Positions 21,240-33,364 of a stretch of DNA of 64,000 bases are shown piece by piece. The position numbers were made by a program, and so were the translations under genes. This stretch comes from Rhizobium esperanzae (lineage in GTDB: Bacteria > Pseudomonadota > Alphaproteobacteria > Rhizobiales > Rhizobiaceae), in assembly GCF_002204185.1 (NCBI RefSeq), contig NZ_MXPU01000003.1, forward strand, positions 310,001-374,000, read 5' to 3'. The number at the start of each line of letters is the position of its first letter. Position 1 is the stretch's first letter. The notes beneath the pieces are model-generated. The model was not told the DNA's origin. It did not search any database and saw only the letters and a list, made by a program, of their open reading frames with translations.

Positions 21240-22484
21240 TCAGCCCACGCCTTCCAGCGCCTCGGCCGGCTCCCGGGCTCGAACCCTCATAAGAAACACC
21301 CCGGCGGCGAGAACGATGAGCACGGCAGCCGCGAGATAAGGCGCACCGGCAAAGGTGACGGGCGCCTCAGGCCGCGTGAAATAACCGAACATCTGCGTGA
21401 AGATCAGCGGCCCGACAATGGTGGTGATGCTGCTGAGGCTGGTCAGCGCGCCCTGCAACTCGCCCTGGGCCGAAGGCGGCACCTTGCCGGCGGCAATACT
21501 GCGCAGCGCCGGATCGGCGACGTTTTCGATGACGGTCGCCACGATGACGACATAAACCACCCAGCCTTCCCAGGCGAAGGCATAGCCGGTCAGCCCCGCA
21601 GCGGAGAAGCATAGACCGAGAAGCGCGGTCTTCCATTCGCCAAGCAGAGGCACGATGCGCGGCAGGACCAGCCCCATGACGAGCGCGGCGCCGATGCCGT
21701 AAATGCCGAGCGACACGCCGATCTGCCCCTCGCTCCAGCCGTAGCGGTAGGTGGAGACGAAGGACCAGACCGAGGGATAGACGGCATGCGCCAGGAAAAA
21801 CAGGAACATGACGAGGCTGACCCCGCCGATGCCAGGGTAATGGCGCATCTGGCGCAACGCGCCGAGCGGATTGGCGCGTTTCCACTCGAAGCGACGGCGG
21901 TTCTTCGCCTCCAGCGTTTCCGGCAGCAGAAAGCAGGCGGCGACGAAATTGAGAAGCGACAAAGCCGCAGCGCCGAGGAAGGGCACGCGCGGGCCGAATT
22001 CCCCGAGGAAGCCGCCGATGACGGGGCCGATGGTGAAGCCGACGCCGAAGGCGATGCCGATCAGTCCGAAGTTCTTGGCGCGGTTCTCCTCCGTGCTGAT
22101 ATCGGCGATATAGGCCGAGCAGGTGGCGAAGCTGCCGCCGCTGATGCCGGCCAGCACACGGCCGACGAACAGCATCCAGAAACTGGTGGCGATGCCGCAA
22201 ATGAAATTGTCGATCGCGAAGGTCAGCACCGAAAGCAGGAGGATCGGCCGGCGGCCGAAACGGTCGGACAGGTTTCCGAGCAGCGGCGCGAACAGGAACT
22301 GCATGCTGGCATAGACGAGCATCAGCCAGCCGCCGTCGATCGCCGCATCGCTGACGCTGCCGCCGGTCAGTTGCTCCAGATAGGCGGGCAGCACCGGCAT
22401 GATGATGGCGATGCCGATAATGTCGAGGAAGAGGATGACGAAGACCAGGAAAAGGCCGCGGCGAACGAATTTCGGATCAAGCAT
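21240..22484 (-). CDS. TetA-like MFS drug:proton antiporter (TCR/Tet family)
   Basis: 414 residues with 12 hydrophobic segments. The family features are 'ILFLDIIGIAIIMPVLPAYL' in helix 1, motif A 'GNLSDRFGRRPILLLS' between helices 2 and 3, 'GRVLAGISGGSFATCSAYIADI' and 'GVGFTIGPVIGGFLGEFGP' (antiporter motif C). It resembles TetA(A)-type tetracycline exporters, but no divergent tetR lies beside it, so induction by tetracycline is not implied. Substrate unproven. Confidence 0.9.
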   Translation of the reverse strand: MLDPKFVRRGLFLVFVILFLDIIGIAIIMPVLPAYLEQLTGGSVSDAAIDGGWLMLVYASMQFLFAPLLGNLSDRFGRRPILLLSVLTFAIDNFICGIATSFWMLFVGRVLAGISGGSFATCSAYIADISTEENRAKNFGLIGIAFGVGFTIGPVIGGFLGEFGPRVPFLGAAALSLLNFVAACFLLPETLEAKNRRRFEWKRANPLGALRQMRHYPGIGGVSLVMFLFFLAHAVYPSVWSFVSTYRYGWSEGQIGVSLGIYGIGAALVMGLVLPRIVPLLGEWKTALLGLCFSAAGLTGYAFAWEGWVVYVVIVATVIENVADPALRSIAAGKVPPSAQGELQGALTSLSSITTIVGPLIFTQMFGYFTRPEAPVTFAGAPYLAAAVLIVLAAGVFLMRVRAREPAEALEGVG

Positions 22485-22854
22485 GAGGCATCTCTACAGC
22501 GGCTGTTTCTGAAAAGACGATCTCCGTCGCCGGAAAATGACATAGCTCAGAAAAGAAACTGAAACAATCCGTGAACATCTGAAAGCATCTCAGGAGTTTG
22601 TACGGGAGAATCGTCAGGGCCTCAACCGGTAGACGCGCGCCGTCTTTCCGGCGGATCCCAGCGATAAACTCCCTTGCAATCGCCACAAAGGCATCCAGAT
22701 CAATCCAAACAGAACACTCATTGTGCATTTCCCCGCACAGCCTGTTCCACTTCGTCCGATTATCGCCCGGATGCGAAGACGGTAGAACAGCCTCGACAGC
22801 GGCGCTCGGCGCGGATGCCCGATCACGCCGCACGGCGCAATAAAGGAGAAGACG
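22485..22854. other. Intergenic region between divergent transporter and reductase genes
   Basis: About 370 bp carrying both promoters. I find no regulator gene, RNA or repeat here. Small ORFs on both strands look non-coding. Confidence 0.5.
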
Positions 22855-23847
22855 ATGCAGATCTATCGTTTGGGACAGACCGGACCCGATGTCTCGGCCA
22901 TCGGCCTCGGCTGCATGGGCATGTCGGGCATGTATGGTCCGGCCGACCGCGCCGAGAGCATTGCGACAATCCATGCCGCGCTCGATGCCGGCATCAATTT
23001 GCTCGACACCGGCGATTTCTACGGCATGGGCCACAATGAAATGATGATCGGCGAGGCATTGAAGGGCCGCAGGCGCGAAGACGCCGTCATCAGCGTCAAG
23101 TTCGGCGCGCTGCGCGATCCTGCAGGCGGATGGAGCGGCATCGATGCCCGCCCGGCGGCTGTGAAGAACTTCCTCGCCTACACGCTGCAGCGCCTCGGCG
23201 TCGACTATATCGACATCTACCGCCCTGCCCGCCTGGATCCGAATGTGCCGATCGAGGACACCGTCGGCGCCATCGCCGATCTGGTCAAATCAGGCTACGT
23301 CAGACATATCGGTCTGTCGGAAGTCGGCGCCGACACGATCCGCCGCGCCGCCGCCACCGCCCCGATCGTCGACCTTCAGATCGAATATTCGCTGATCTCG
23401 CGCGGCATCGAAGAGAAGATCCTGCCGACGACACGTGAACTCGGCATCTCGATCACCGCTTACGGCGTGCTCTCGCGTGGCCTGATCAGTGGCCATTGGC
23501 AGAAGGGCCAGGCGGCCGCCGGCGACTTCCGCACCGACAGCCCGCGCTTTCAGGAAGGCAATATCGATCAGAATCTCGCGCTGGTGGAAAAGCTGCGCGA
23601 GATCGCCCAGGCAAAAAGTGTCTCCGTCGCCCAGATCGCCATCGCCTGGGTCGCCGCCAAGGGCAAGGATATCGTCCCCCTCATCGGCGCCCGTCGCCGC
23701 GACCGACTGACCGAGGCCTTCGGTTCACGCGCCGTCGACCTGTCGCCGGAGGATTTCGCCGCGATCGAACGCGCCGTGCCGAAGGACGCGGCGGCCGGCG
23801 GGCGTTATCCGGAGCATATGCTCCAGCATATGGACAGTGAGAAGTAA
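22855..23847 (+). CDS. Aldo/keto reductase (NADPH-dependent)
   Basis: 330 residues, a TIM-barrel AKR. Motifs: 'GLGCMGMSGMYGPADRAESI' at the N terminus, catalytic Asp/Tyr in 'LLDTGDFYGMGHNEMMIG' (~48-65), catalytic Lys in 'DAVISVKFGALRDP', 'DYIDIYRPARLDP' and the NADP-binding 'IGARRRDRLTEAFGS'. It belongs to the AKR group that reduces aldehydes and ketones. ATG start with ribosome site AAAGGAGAAGACG. Confidence 0.93.
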   Translation: MQIYRLGQTGPDVSAIGLGCMGMSGMYGPADRAESIATIHAALDAGINLLDTGDFYGMGHNEMMIGEALKGRRREDAVISVKFGALRDPAGGWSGIDARPAAVKNFLAYTLQRLGVDYIDIYRPARLDPNVPIEDTVGAIADLVKSGYVRHIGLSEVGADTIRRAAATAPIVDLQIEYSLISRGIEEKILPTTRELGISITAYGVLSRGLISGHWQKGQAAAGDFRTDSPRFQEGNIDQNLALVEKLREIAQAKSVSVAQIAIAWVAAKGKDIVPLIGARRRDRLTEAFGSRAVDLSPEDFAAIERAVPKDAAAGGRYPEHMLQHMDSEK

Positions 23848-23883
23848 CAGGGTGGATTGAAAGGCGGAAGCGTCCTGCCGTGC

Positions 23884-23988
23884 AGCCCCCTCATCCGCCC
23901 GCGGGGGAGAAGAGGGAATCGAGACGTCGCGGCAAGTCCCCTTCTCCCTTCGGGGAGAAGGTGGCCCGAAGGGTCGGATGAGGGGGCG
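23884..23988. repeat. RIME1-type intergenic palindromic repeat (copy 2)
   Basis: 'ccccctcatccgcccgcggg' on one side and, inverted, 'ccttctcccttcggggag' then 'gtcggatgagggggc' on the other; same modules as the copy at 8156. It lies between two convergent genes. Confidence 0.8.
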
Positions 23989-24010
23989 ACACCCGCAAAC
24001 CTTTGCAACC

Positions 24011-24931
24011 TCAAACCGGCCCCGACAACGTATTGCAAGCCGTTAGCTGTCCGCTGTCGAACCCGCGCTTGAACCATCGGACGCGCTGCGCAGAAGTACC
24101 GTGGTTGAAACTCTCGGGCACGACGTAACCCTGCGTCCGCTTCTGCAGCGTATCGTCGCCGATCTGCTGCGCCGCATTCAGCGCCTCCTCCAGGTCGCCG
24201 GCCTCCAATATGCCCTTCTGCTGGGTATATTTGCCCCAGATGCCGGCGAAGCAGTCGGCCTGCAACTCGATGCGCACCGACATCTCATTAGCACGCTCCT
24301 CGCTCATCCCCTGGCGAGCCTTGTTGAACTGCGGCAGGATGCCGAGCAGGTTCTGCACGTGGTGGCCGACCTCGTGGGCGACGACATAGGCTTCGGCGAA
24401 ATCGCCCGATGCGCCGAAGCGATCGGACAGCTCCTGGAAGAAATCCGTGTCGAGATAGACCTTATGATCGCCGGGGCAGTAGAACGGTCCGGTCGCTGCC
24501 GATGCCGAGCCGCAGGCCGATGCCGTCGCGCCCGAGAACAGCACGAGGCGCGGCTCCTCGTAGGTCCGACCCTGCGACTGAAAGATCCCGTTCCACGTAT
24601 CTTCGGTCTCGGCGAGCACGGTGCGCATGAAGGCGGTCATTTCGTCACTGGCTGGCGTGCGCGTGCCTTCGGATTCGCTCTGCTCGTAGCCGGGGCCGCT
24701 CGTCATGCTGCCGGTGTCGAGCACCTGCAGCAGGTCAATGCCCATCATCTTGAAGATGAAATAGATGACGACGAGGAAGATGATCGTGCCGATGCTCAAG
24801 CCGCCGCCGGCGCGGCGAACGCCGCCACCCGAGGGAAAGTTGAAGCCGCCGCCGCGGCCGAACCCGCCGCTGCTCGGCTCGCCGCGGCGATCCTCGATAT
24901 TGTCGGACTGACGCCGGCCTCTCCATTCCAT
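24011..24931 (-). CDS. Neutral zinc metallopeptidase (YpfJ family), membrane-anchored
   Basis: 306 residues from MEWRGRRQSDN, where a GGGGAGAACG site precedes the ATG. The N terminus is Gly/Arg-rich ('GGFGRGGGFNFPSGGG'). One membrane helix follows ('IGTIIFLVVIYFIFKMMG'), then an extracytoplasmic domain with the zinc site 'AYVVAHEVGHHVQNLLGI' (HExxH) and the downstream 'IELQADCFAGIW' acidic ligand region. A pair of cysteines ('SACGSA', 'FYCPGDHKVYLD') may form a disulfide. This is the YpfJ-like Zn-peptidase family; substrates are unknown. Confidence 0.93.
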   Translation of the reverse strand: MEWRGRRQSDNIEDRRGEPSSGGFGRGGGFNFPSGGGVRRAGGGLSIGTIIFLVVIYFIFKMMGIDLLQVLDTGSMTSGPGYEQSESEGTRTPASDEMTAFMRTVLAETEDTWNGIFQSQGRTYEEPRLVLFSGATASACGSASAATGPFYCPGDHKVYLDTDFFQELSDRFGASGDFAEAYVVAHEVGHHVQNLLGILPQFNKARQGMSEERANEMSVRIELQADCFAGIWGKYTQQKGILEAGDLEEALNAAQQIGDDTLQKRTQGYVVPESFNHGTSAQRVRWFKRGFDSGQLTACNTLSGPV

Positions 24932-25165
24932 TTTCGTTCTCCCCGGCAATGCCCGTGCTTGCACTTAAGGAGTTTATATAACCGCCGGCGGGAGGAATTC
25001 CAGCGGCTTCATCCGCATGCAAAAAGGCGGTTGAAAGGCTCGCTAGGTCTGCCGCAGCCATGCCTCGACATGCATCTCCCACGTAAAGAAGATGCGTCAA
25101 CCGCTTGACGCGACTCCTGCTTTCGCTCTTCCTGATAGAAGAGGAGAATGCCGGAGGGGATGACG

Positions 25166-26194
25166 ATGAAGGCGGTGCGTCTGCAAGCGACAGGACAGTT
25201 GCAGCTTTGCGAAGTGGAAAAGCCGGTGCCAGGCCCGGGTGAACTGCTCGTCCGAATCGAGGCCTGTGGCATCTGCGGCACCGACCGCCATATCTTCCAC
25301 GGCGAATTTCCGTCGAAGCCGCCGGTGACGCTCGGCCATGAATTCGCCGGCATCGTCGAGACGGTCGGACCGGGTGTGACCGATTTCCGCCCCGGCATGC
25401 GCGTGACCGGCGATCCGAACATTTCCTGCGGCAGCTGCGAGGAATGTCGGCGCGGCCGTGTTAATCTCTGCCGGAACCTCCGGGCGATCGGCATTCACCG
25501 CGACGGCGGCTTCGCGGATTATGTCTGCATGCCGCAAAGCCAGGCCTTCGCGCTGCCGGCCGATCTTGACCCGCTCCACGGCGCCTTCTGCGAGCCGCTC
25601 GCCTGCTGCATTCACGGCGTCGATCTCGCCGGATTGCACGCCGGCGCCTCAGTCATCGTGCTCGGCGGCGGCGTGATCGGTCTGCTCACCCTCCAGCTGG
25701 CCACGCTCGCCGGCGCGACTCGCGTCGTGCTAGTGACGCGGAGCGATGGAAAACGCCGGCTGGCCGAAAGCCTCGGCGCCACGGCAACAGCGGATCCGGG
25801 CGACGGCGATATCATTGCCCGTCTCACCGACGCGGACGGACTGCTGCCCGGCGGCGCCGACGTCGTCTTCGAATGCGCCGGCGTCACTGACACCGTGCAG
25901 CAGGCGCCGCGGCTTGCCCGCCGCGGCGGCAGCGCCGTCATTCTCGGCGTCATGCCGCAGGGGGCAAAGATCGAGATCGAGCCCTTTGACCTGCTGTTTC
26001 GCGAAGTCCGGCTGATAAGCTCCTTCGTCAACCCTTTCACCCATGGCCGCGCCGCCGATCTGATTGCCACCGGCAGGATCAAGGTCGAGCCGTTGATCTC
26101 CCGCAGGATCGGGCTCGCAGAAGCCCCGGACGCGATCATCAATCCGGCGCGCGGCGGCGAAATCCGGGCGCTCGTCATCCCCGGACGGGAATAG
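25166..26194 (+). CDS. Zinc-dependent alcohol/polyol dehydrogenase
   Basis: 342 residues from MKAVRLQATGQLQ. The start was chosen because GGAGGGG lies 7 bases upstream; ATGs at 25148 and 25160 are alternatives. It is a medium-chain dehydrogenase: catalytic zinc 'EACGICGTDRHIFHGEF' and 'LGHEFAGIVE', structural zinc 'CGSCEECRRGRVNLC', and NAD motif 'IVLGGGVIGLLTLQLA'. It resembles the sorbitol/threonine dehydrogenase branch. The substrate cannot be told from context; no sugar transport gene is beside it. Confidence 0.9.
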   Translation: MKAVRLQATGQLQLCEVEKPVPGPGELLVRIEACGICGTDRHIFHGEFPSKPPVTLGHEFAGIVETVGPGVTDFRPGMRVTGDPNISCGSCEECRRGRVNLCRNLRAIGIHRDGGFADYVCMPQSQAFALPADLDPLHGAFCEPLACCIHGVDLAGLHAGASVIVLGGGVIGLLTLQLATLAGATRVVLVTRSDGKRRLAESLGATATADPGDGDIIARLTDADGLLPGGADVVFECAGVTDTVQQAPRLARRGGSAVILGVMPQGAKIEIEPFDLLFREVRLISSFVNPFTHGRAADLIATGRIKVEPLISRRIGLAEAPDAIINPARGGEIRALVIPGRE

Positions 26195-26364
26195 CCGTTC
26201 GCGCCGGTTCGGATTCCTGTCGATTCCGTGATTTATGGGGTTCCGTTTGCAAATACATTTGCCTATAAGCCGCTTCTAGCCTGAAAAGACCCAGCATGCG
26301 CAACCGACCCGGTGATCTCCCACCCTGGCCGGTTTTCTGCGCAGCCAGAAAATGGATATCGCCC

Positions 26365-29853
<3,489 letters not shown>

Positions 29854-29908
29854 GACAGGGCAGCGCTACCGCCGGACGGGCGGTGGCGCGACCTTGACCG
29901 GAATCGGT

Positions 29909-31366
29909 TTATCCGACTTCCGTCATAAGCCGCTGAATTTCCAGCATGTCCTCGCGAAACCGTACCATTTCCTCCGCCTTCAGCCGCTCGTCGGGAATAC
30001 GCAGCAGATAGGACGGATGCACTGTCACGAACAGCGTCCGCCCGCCTTCGATCGCCATCGCTCTTCCCCTGATATCCTGGAGACGCTGCTTCACATCGGT
30101 CAGCGCCGCAAGCGCCGTCGCCCCCATGGCGACGATCAGCTTCGGCTTGACCAGTTCCATTTCCAGACCGAGCCACCAGCGGCAATGCTTCACCTCGCCC
30201 ATATTGGGCTTCTGGTGGATGCGGCGCTTGCCGCGCGGCTCATATTTGAAATGCTTGACGGCATTGGTGACATAGAGCCTTGAGCGGTCGATACCCGCCT
30301 CTGCTATCACCTGGTCGAGCAACCGGCCGGCCGGACCGACGAAGGGGCGGCCGGCAATATCCTCCTGGTCGCCCGGCTGCTCGCCGACAAACATCACCTC
30401 CGCATCGCCCGGCCCGTCTCCGAATACCGTCTGGGTCGCATTGGCGTGAAGGGGACAGCGCGTGCAGACCGCAGCCTCCGCGCGCAGTGCTTCGAGTGTG
30501 CCCACCGGAGCCTCCGGTTCTGCGGGAAAATTTCGCGCGGCCTGCTGCAAGCGGTCGTGAAAAGGCAGCGATTGCGTCGCTTCCCGCGCCGCCATGTCGC
30601 GCACCTTGCTCTCGGCCGATGCGATCAAGCCGGGAATGAGATCGGCTTCCGGCAGGTTCTTCCAGTATTTCTTCGGCATCTCCGCCTGCATCGCCTTCAC
30701 CTTCAATCGCGCCGGGTTGAAGATGCTGGCATAGTAGGTGCGCCAGAGTTCGTCCGTGGCATCGCTGAGATTGAGCCTTTCGCATGGCTCGTCGGCAATC
30801 GTCAGGCGCTCCCCGTTCCAGGCCGCCGAGCCCTTGGGCGTGGCAATCAGCCAGTCCATGTCGGTGAAACGGCGTTGGAAAAAGGGAGCCGTGCGCCTGA
30901 CGATATGATGGTCCGGCTCGAACCAGGCGAGGAATTTCCGACGACCTGCCGATACCGCGCCGACCTCCTTGAAACGGACGAAGGCCGTCATCTTGTGCGC
31001 GTCACGCTGAACGTTCTTCGCCATCAGCCTGGCCCGCACGATATCCTCATCGGAAGAGACTTCAAGCAGCTGCCGGTCCAGTTGCAGCCGCCAGAGCAGG
31101 CGGTAAAGCAGGGAAAACCGCGCCGGATCGGAATGGCAAAGAACCGTCTCCGCAAGCTCAATGAAGGCGGGCGGCACCGTCATTGGCTTGCGTGATGTCG
31201 CAGGCTCCGGCGGCATGGCGTCACGTTGAAACGAAAGATCGGCCTCGTTGCTTTTTTCGCGCCAGTCGATCTCCTCGGGCAAGATGCCGGCGGCCGCCAG
31301 GGCGCGTGCGGCATCGCGCCATTCGCCAAGCTCTCCCCGTCCCGCAAGCACGACCCGGCGCATCAC
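29909..31366 (-). CDS. UdgX-type uracil-DNA-binding glycosylase fused to a DUF4130 domain
   Basis: 485 residues. Residues ~1-270 match the DUF4130/'probable DNA metabolism' domain ('ARLMAKNVQRDAHKMTAFVR', 'ERLTIADEPC', 'YYASIFNPARLKVKAM', 'MPKKYWKNLPEA'). Residues ~290-485 are a UdgX glycosylase: 'VGEQPGDQEDIAGRPFVGPA' (~327-346), Fe-S cysteines including C301, C304 and C395, the UdgX loop 'GKRRIHQKP' with His384, and 'TVHPSYLLRI' (~448-457). In characterised UdgX the loop histidine bonds covalently to the abasic sugar after uracil removal. The start overlaps the stop of the radical SAM gene by 4 bases. Confidence 0.93.
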   Translation of the reverse strand: MMRRVVLAGRGELGEWRDAARALAAAGILPEEIDWREKSNEADLSFQRDAMPPEPATSRKPMTVPPAFIELAETVLCHSDPARFSLLYRLLWRLQLDRQLLEVSSDEDIVRARLMAKNVQRDAHKMTAFVRFKEVGAVSAGRRKFLAWFEPDHHIVRRTAPFFQRRFTDMDWLIATPKGSAAWNGERLTIADEPCERLNLSDATDELWRTYYASIFNPARLKVKAMQAEMPKKYWKNLPEADLIPGLIASAESKVRDMAAREATQSLPFHDRLQQAARNFPAEPEAPVGTLEALRAEAAVCTRCPLHANATQTVFGDGPGDAEVMFVGEQPGDQEDIAGRPFVGPAGRLLDQVIAEAGIDRSRLYVTNAVKHFKYEPRGKRRIHQKPNMGEVKHCRWWLGLEMELVKPKLIVAMGATALAALTDVKQRLQDIRGRAMAIEGGRTLFVTVHPSYLLRIPDERLKAEEMVRFREDMLEIQRLMTEVG

Positions 31367-32595
31367 AGCAACGACAATTGTTCAGGCTGCGGCTCGAACA
31401 TGGCGCGCAGGTCCGGGCGGTCGATCAGCCGGCGGGGCGACCAGCCTTCCGCTGAGATGAAGGCTTTGACCTTCTTGATCGAAACTCCGAGCCGCAAGAG
31501 ATCGTCGAGCCGGAGCCGGCGAAAACGGCGCGCCGAAACGATGGCCTTCACCGTCTTGGTGCCGAGACCGGGCACGCGCAATAACCGCTCGCGCTCGGCT
31601 TTGTTGATGTCGACGGGAAATTCAGCCCGGTTGGCAAGCGCCCAGGCAAGTTTCGGATCGAGATTGAGATCGAGCATGCCGCCCGCCTGGTTTGCGGTGA
31701 TCTCGTCGATGCCGAAACCGTAGAACCGATAGAGCCAGTCGGCTTGGTAAAGCCGATGCTCGCGCATCAGCGGCGGCTTGATCAGCGGCAGGTTCTTCGA
31801 AGCATCGGGGATCGGGCTGAAGGCCGAATAATAGACACGCCGCAGGCCATAGCTGCTGTAGAGCCGGCCGCTGCTCGCAAGGATGGTCGCGTCGTTCGCC
31901 CCATCCGCCCCGACGATCATCTGCGTGCTCTGGCCGGCCGGGACGAAACGCTGGCGTTTCCCGGTCTTAAGCGTCGGTTCGCCGGCCGCTTCAATCTTCA
32001 GCCTGAGATCCTTCATCGATCGCCGGATATTGGCCGGCTTCTTTTCCGGTGCGAAGCGGGTGATGCCGCTGTCGGTCGGCAGCTCGATATTGAGCGACAG
32101 CCTGTCAGCATGAAGCCCCGCCTCCTCGATCAGACGCGGCGATGCCGCCGGGATTGCTTTGAGATGGATATAGCCGCGGAAATGATGCGTTACACGCAGC
32201 TCGCGGACGATACGGACCATCTCCTCCATCGTGTAATCGGAAGAGCGGATGATGCCGGACGACAGGAACAGGCCTTCGATATAGTTGCGGCGGTAGAATT
32301 CCAGCGTCAGCCAGACAACCTCCTCCGCCGTGAAGCGCGCCCGCTCGACATTGCTGGAGGAGCGATTGACACAATAGGCGCAGTCGTAGATGCAGAAATT
32401 GGTGAGCAGGATCTTCAGAAGCGAAATGCACCGCCCATCCGGAGCATAGGCATGACAGATGCCGGAACCCTCTGTCGAACCCAGTCCGCCGCTTGTGCTC
32501 GAATCGCGGTTCACAGTGCCGCTGGAGGCACAGGAAGCATCGTATTTCGCGGCATCTGACAGGATGGCCAAGCGTTCGGTTAGCGACTTCTTCAT
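31363..32595 (-). CDS. Putative DNA modification/repair radical SAM protein
   Basis: 410 residues from MKKSLTERLAILSDAAKYDASC; an ATG 8 codons upstream (32619) would place the LexA box inside the coding region. The radical SAM cluster is C68-x3-C72-x2-C75 ('NFCIYDCAYC'). Further features are 'GLFLSSGIIRSSDYTMEEM', 'GYIHLKAIPAASP', 'IVGADGANDATIL' and a C-terminal helix-hairpin-helix DNA-binding motif 'LLRVPGLGTKTVKAIVSARR'. This family is found paired with UdgX/DUF4130 genes, as here (4-bp overlap). The chemistry is unknown; a DNA repair role is inferred. Confidence 0.93.
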   Translation of the reverse strand: MKKSLTERLAILSDAAKYDASCASSGTVNRDSSTSGGLGSTEGSGICHAYAPDGRCISLLKILLTNFCIYDCAYCVNRSSSNVERARFTAEEVVWLTLEFYRRNYIEGLFLSSGIIRSSDYTMEEMVRIVRELRVTHHFRGYIHLKAIPAASPRLIEEAGLHADRLSLNIELPTDSGITRFAPEKKPANIRRSMKDLRLKIEAAGEPTLKTGKRQRFVPAGQSTQMIVGADGANDATILASSGRLYSSYGLRRVYYSAFSPIPDASKNLPLIKPPLMREHRLYQADWLYRFYGFGIDEITANQAGGMLDLNLDPKLAWALANRAEFPVDINKAERERLLRVPGLGTKTVKAIVSARRFRRLRLDDLLRLGVSIKKVKAFISAEGWSPRRLIDRPDLRAMFEPQPEQLSLL

Positions 32596-32601
32596 TAGAA
32601 T

Positions 32602-32616
32602 GTTCTCTATATGTTC
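32602..32616. promoter_or_regulatory. LexA (SOS) box at the radical SAM-UdgX operon
   Basis: GTTC-TCTATAT-GTTC, an exact match to the alphaproteobacterial LexA consensus GTTC-N7-GTTC (read GAAC-N7-GAAC on the coding strand). It ends 7 bp upstream of the chosen ATG. This position would block transcription or its start and supports DNA-damage induction of the two-gene operon. Confidence 0.75.
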
Positions 32617-32861
32617 CATGGCCTAAAGTCAAATCCCGCCGCCGCCGCCTCTGCCCCGTTTTGGGGCACTTCACCCGATGGATCAGCGGGTTGCGTTTCA
32701 TTTATGCGAATTTTCTGGAAATCAGCCGTGGCGATCTGCTATAAGCACGCGACTAGGATTGTGGCACGGTTCCGAAGTTCCCTTCGGGACCTGTTTTCTT
32801 TTGTGTGTGCCTGACTGTGCTGACGTAAGGCGGGCGGCCACAAGGAGTGAAGGACAGAAAA

Positions 32862-33338
32862 ATGGTTGATAAGGTACCGATGACACAGGGTGGTTTCGTC
32901 AAGCTGCAGGAAGAGCTGCGCTGGCGTCAGCAGGAGGAGCGCCCGCGAATCATCGAGGCGATCGCCGAAGCCCGTGCTCATGGCGACCTTTCCGAAAACG
33001 CCGAATACCACGCCGCCAAGGAAGCCCAGAGCCACAATGAAGGCCGCATCACCGAGCTGGAAGACCTGACGGCGCGCGCCGAGGTCATCGACCTGACGAA
33101 GATGTCGGGCGACAAGATCAAGTTCGGCGCCAAGGTGAAGCTCGTCGACGAGGACACCGAGGAAGAAAAGACCTATCAGATCGTCGGCGACCAGGAAGCC
33201 GACGTCAAGGCCGGCCGCATCTCCATCTCCTCCCCGATCGCCCGTGCGCTGATCGGCAAGGAAGTCGGCGATTCCATCGAGGTCAACGCACCCGGCGGCT
33301 CGAAGGCCTACGAAATCCTCCAGGTTTCCTGGGGCTGA
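32862..33338 (+). CDS. greA: Transcription elongation factor GreA
   Basis: 158 residues from [15 protein letters not shown]; ribosome site AAGGAG about 15 bases upstream. The N-terminal coiled coil holds the tip acidic motif '[18 protein letters not shown]' (Asp/Glu that stimulate RNA cleavage by stalled polymerase). The C-terminal FKBP-like domain has '[18 protein letters not shown]' and '[16 protein letters not shown]'. The glycosyltransferase gene follows after 26 bp, so the two are probably cotranscribed. Confidence 0.98.
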   Translation: MVDKVPMTQGGFVKLQEELRWRQQEERPRIIEAIAEARAHGDLSENAEYHAAKEAQSHNEGRITELEDLTARAEVIDLTKMSGDKIKFGAKVKLVDEDTEEEKTYQIVGDQEADVKAGRISISSPIARALIGKEVGDSIEVNAPGGSKAYEILQVSWG

Positions 33339-33364
33339 TCGCCCGCCAGACATGAGATCCATCC

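Noticed and set aside
21240..22854. TetR-TetA divergent resistance module
   Set aside because: The exporter is TetA-like, but the divergent neighbour is an aldo/keto reductase and no repressor gene lies in the gap.
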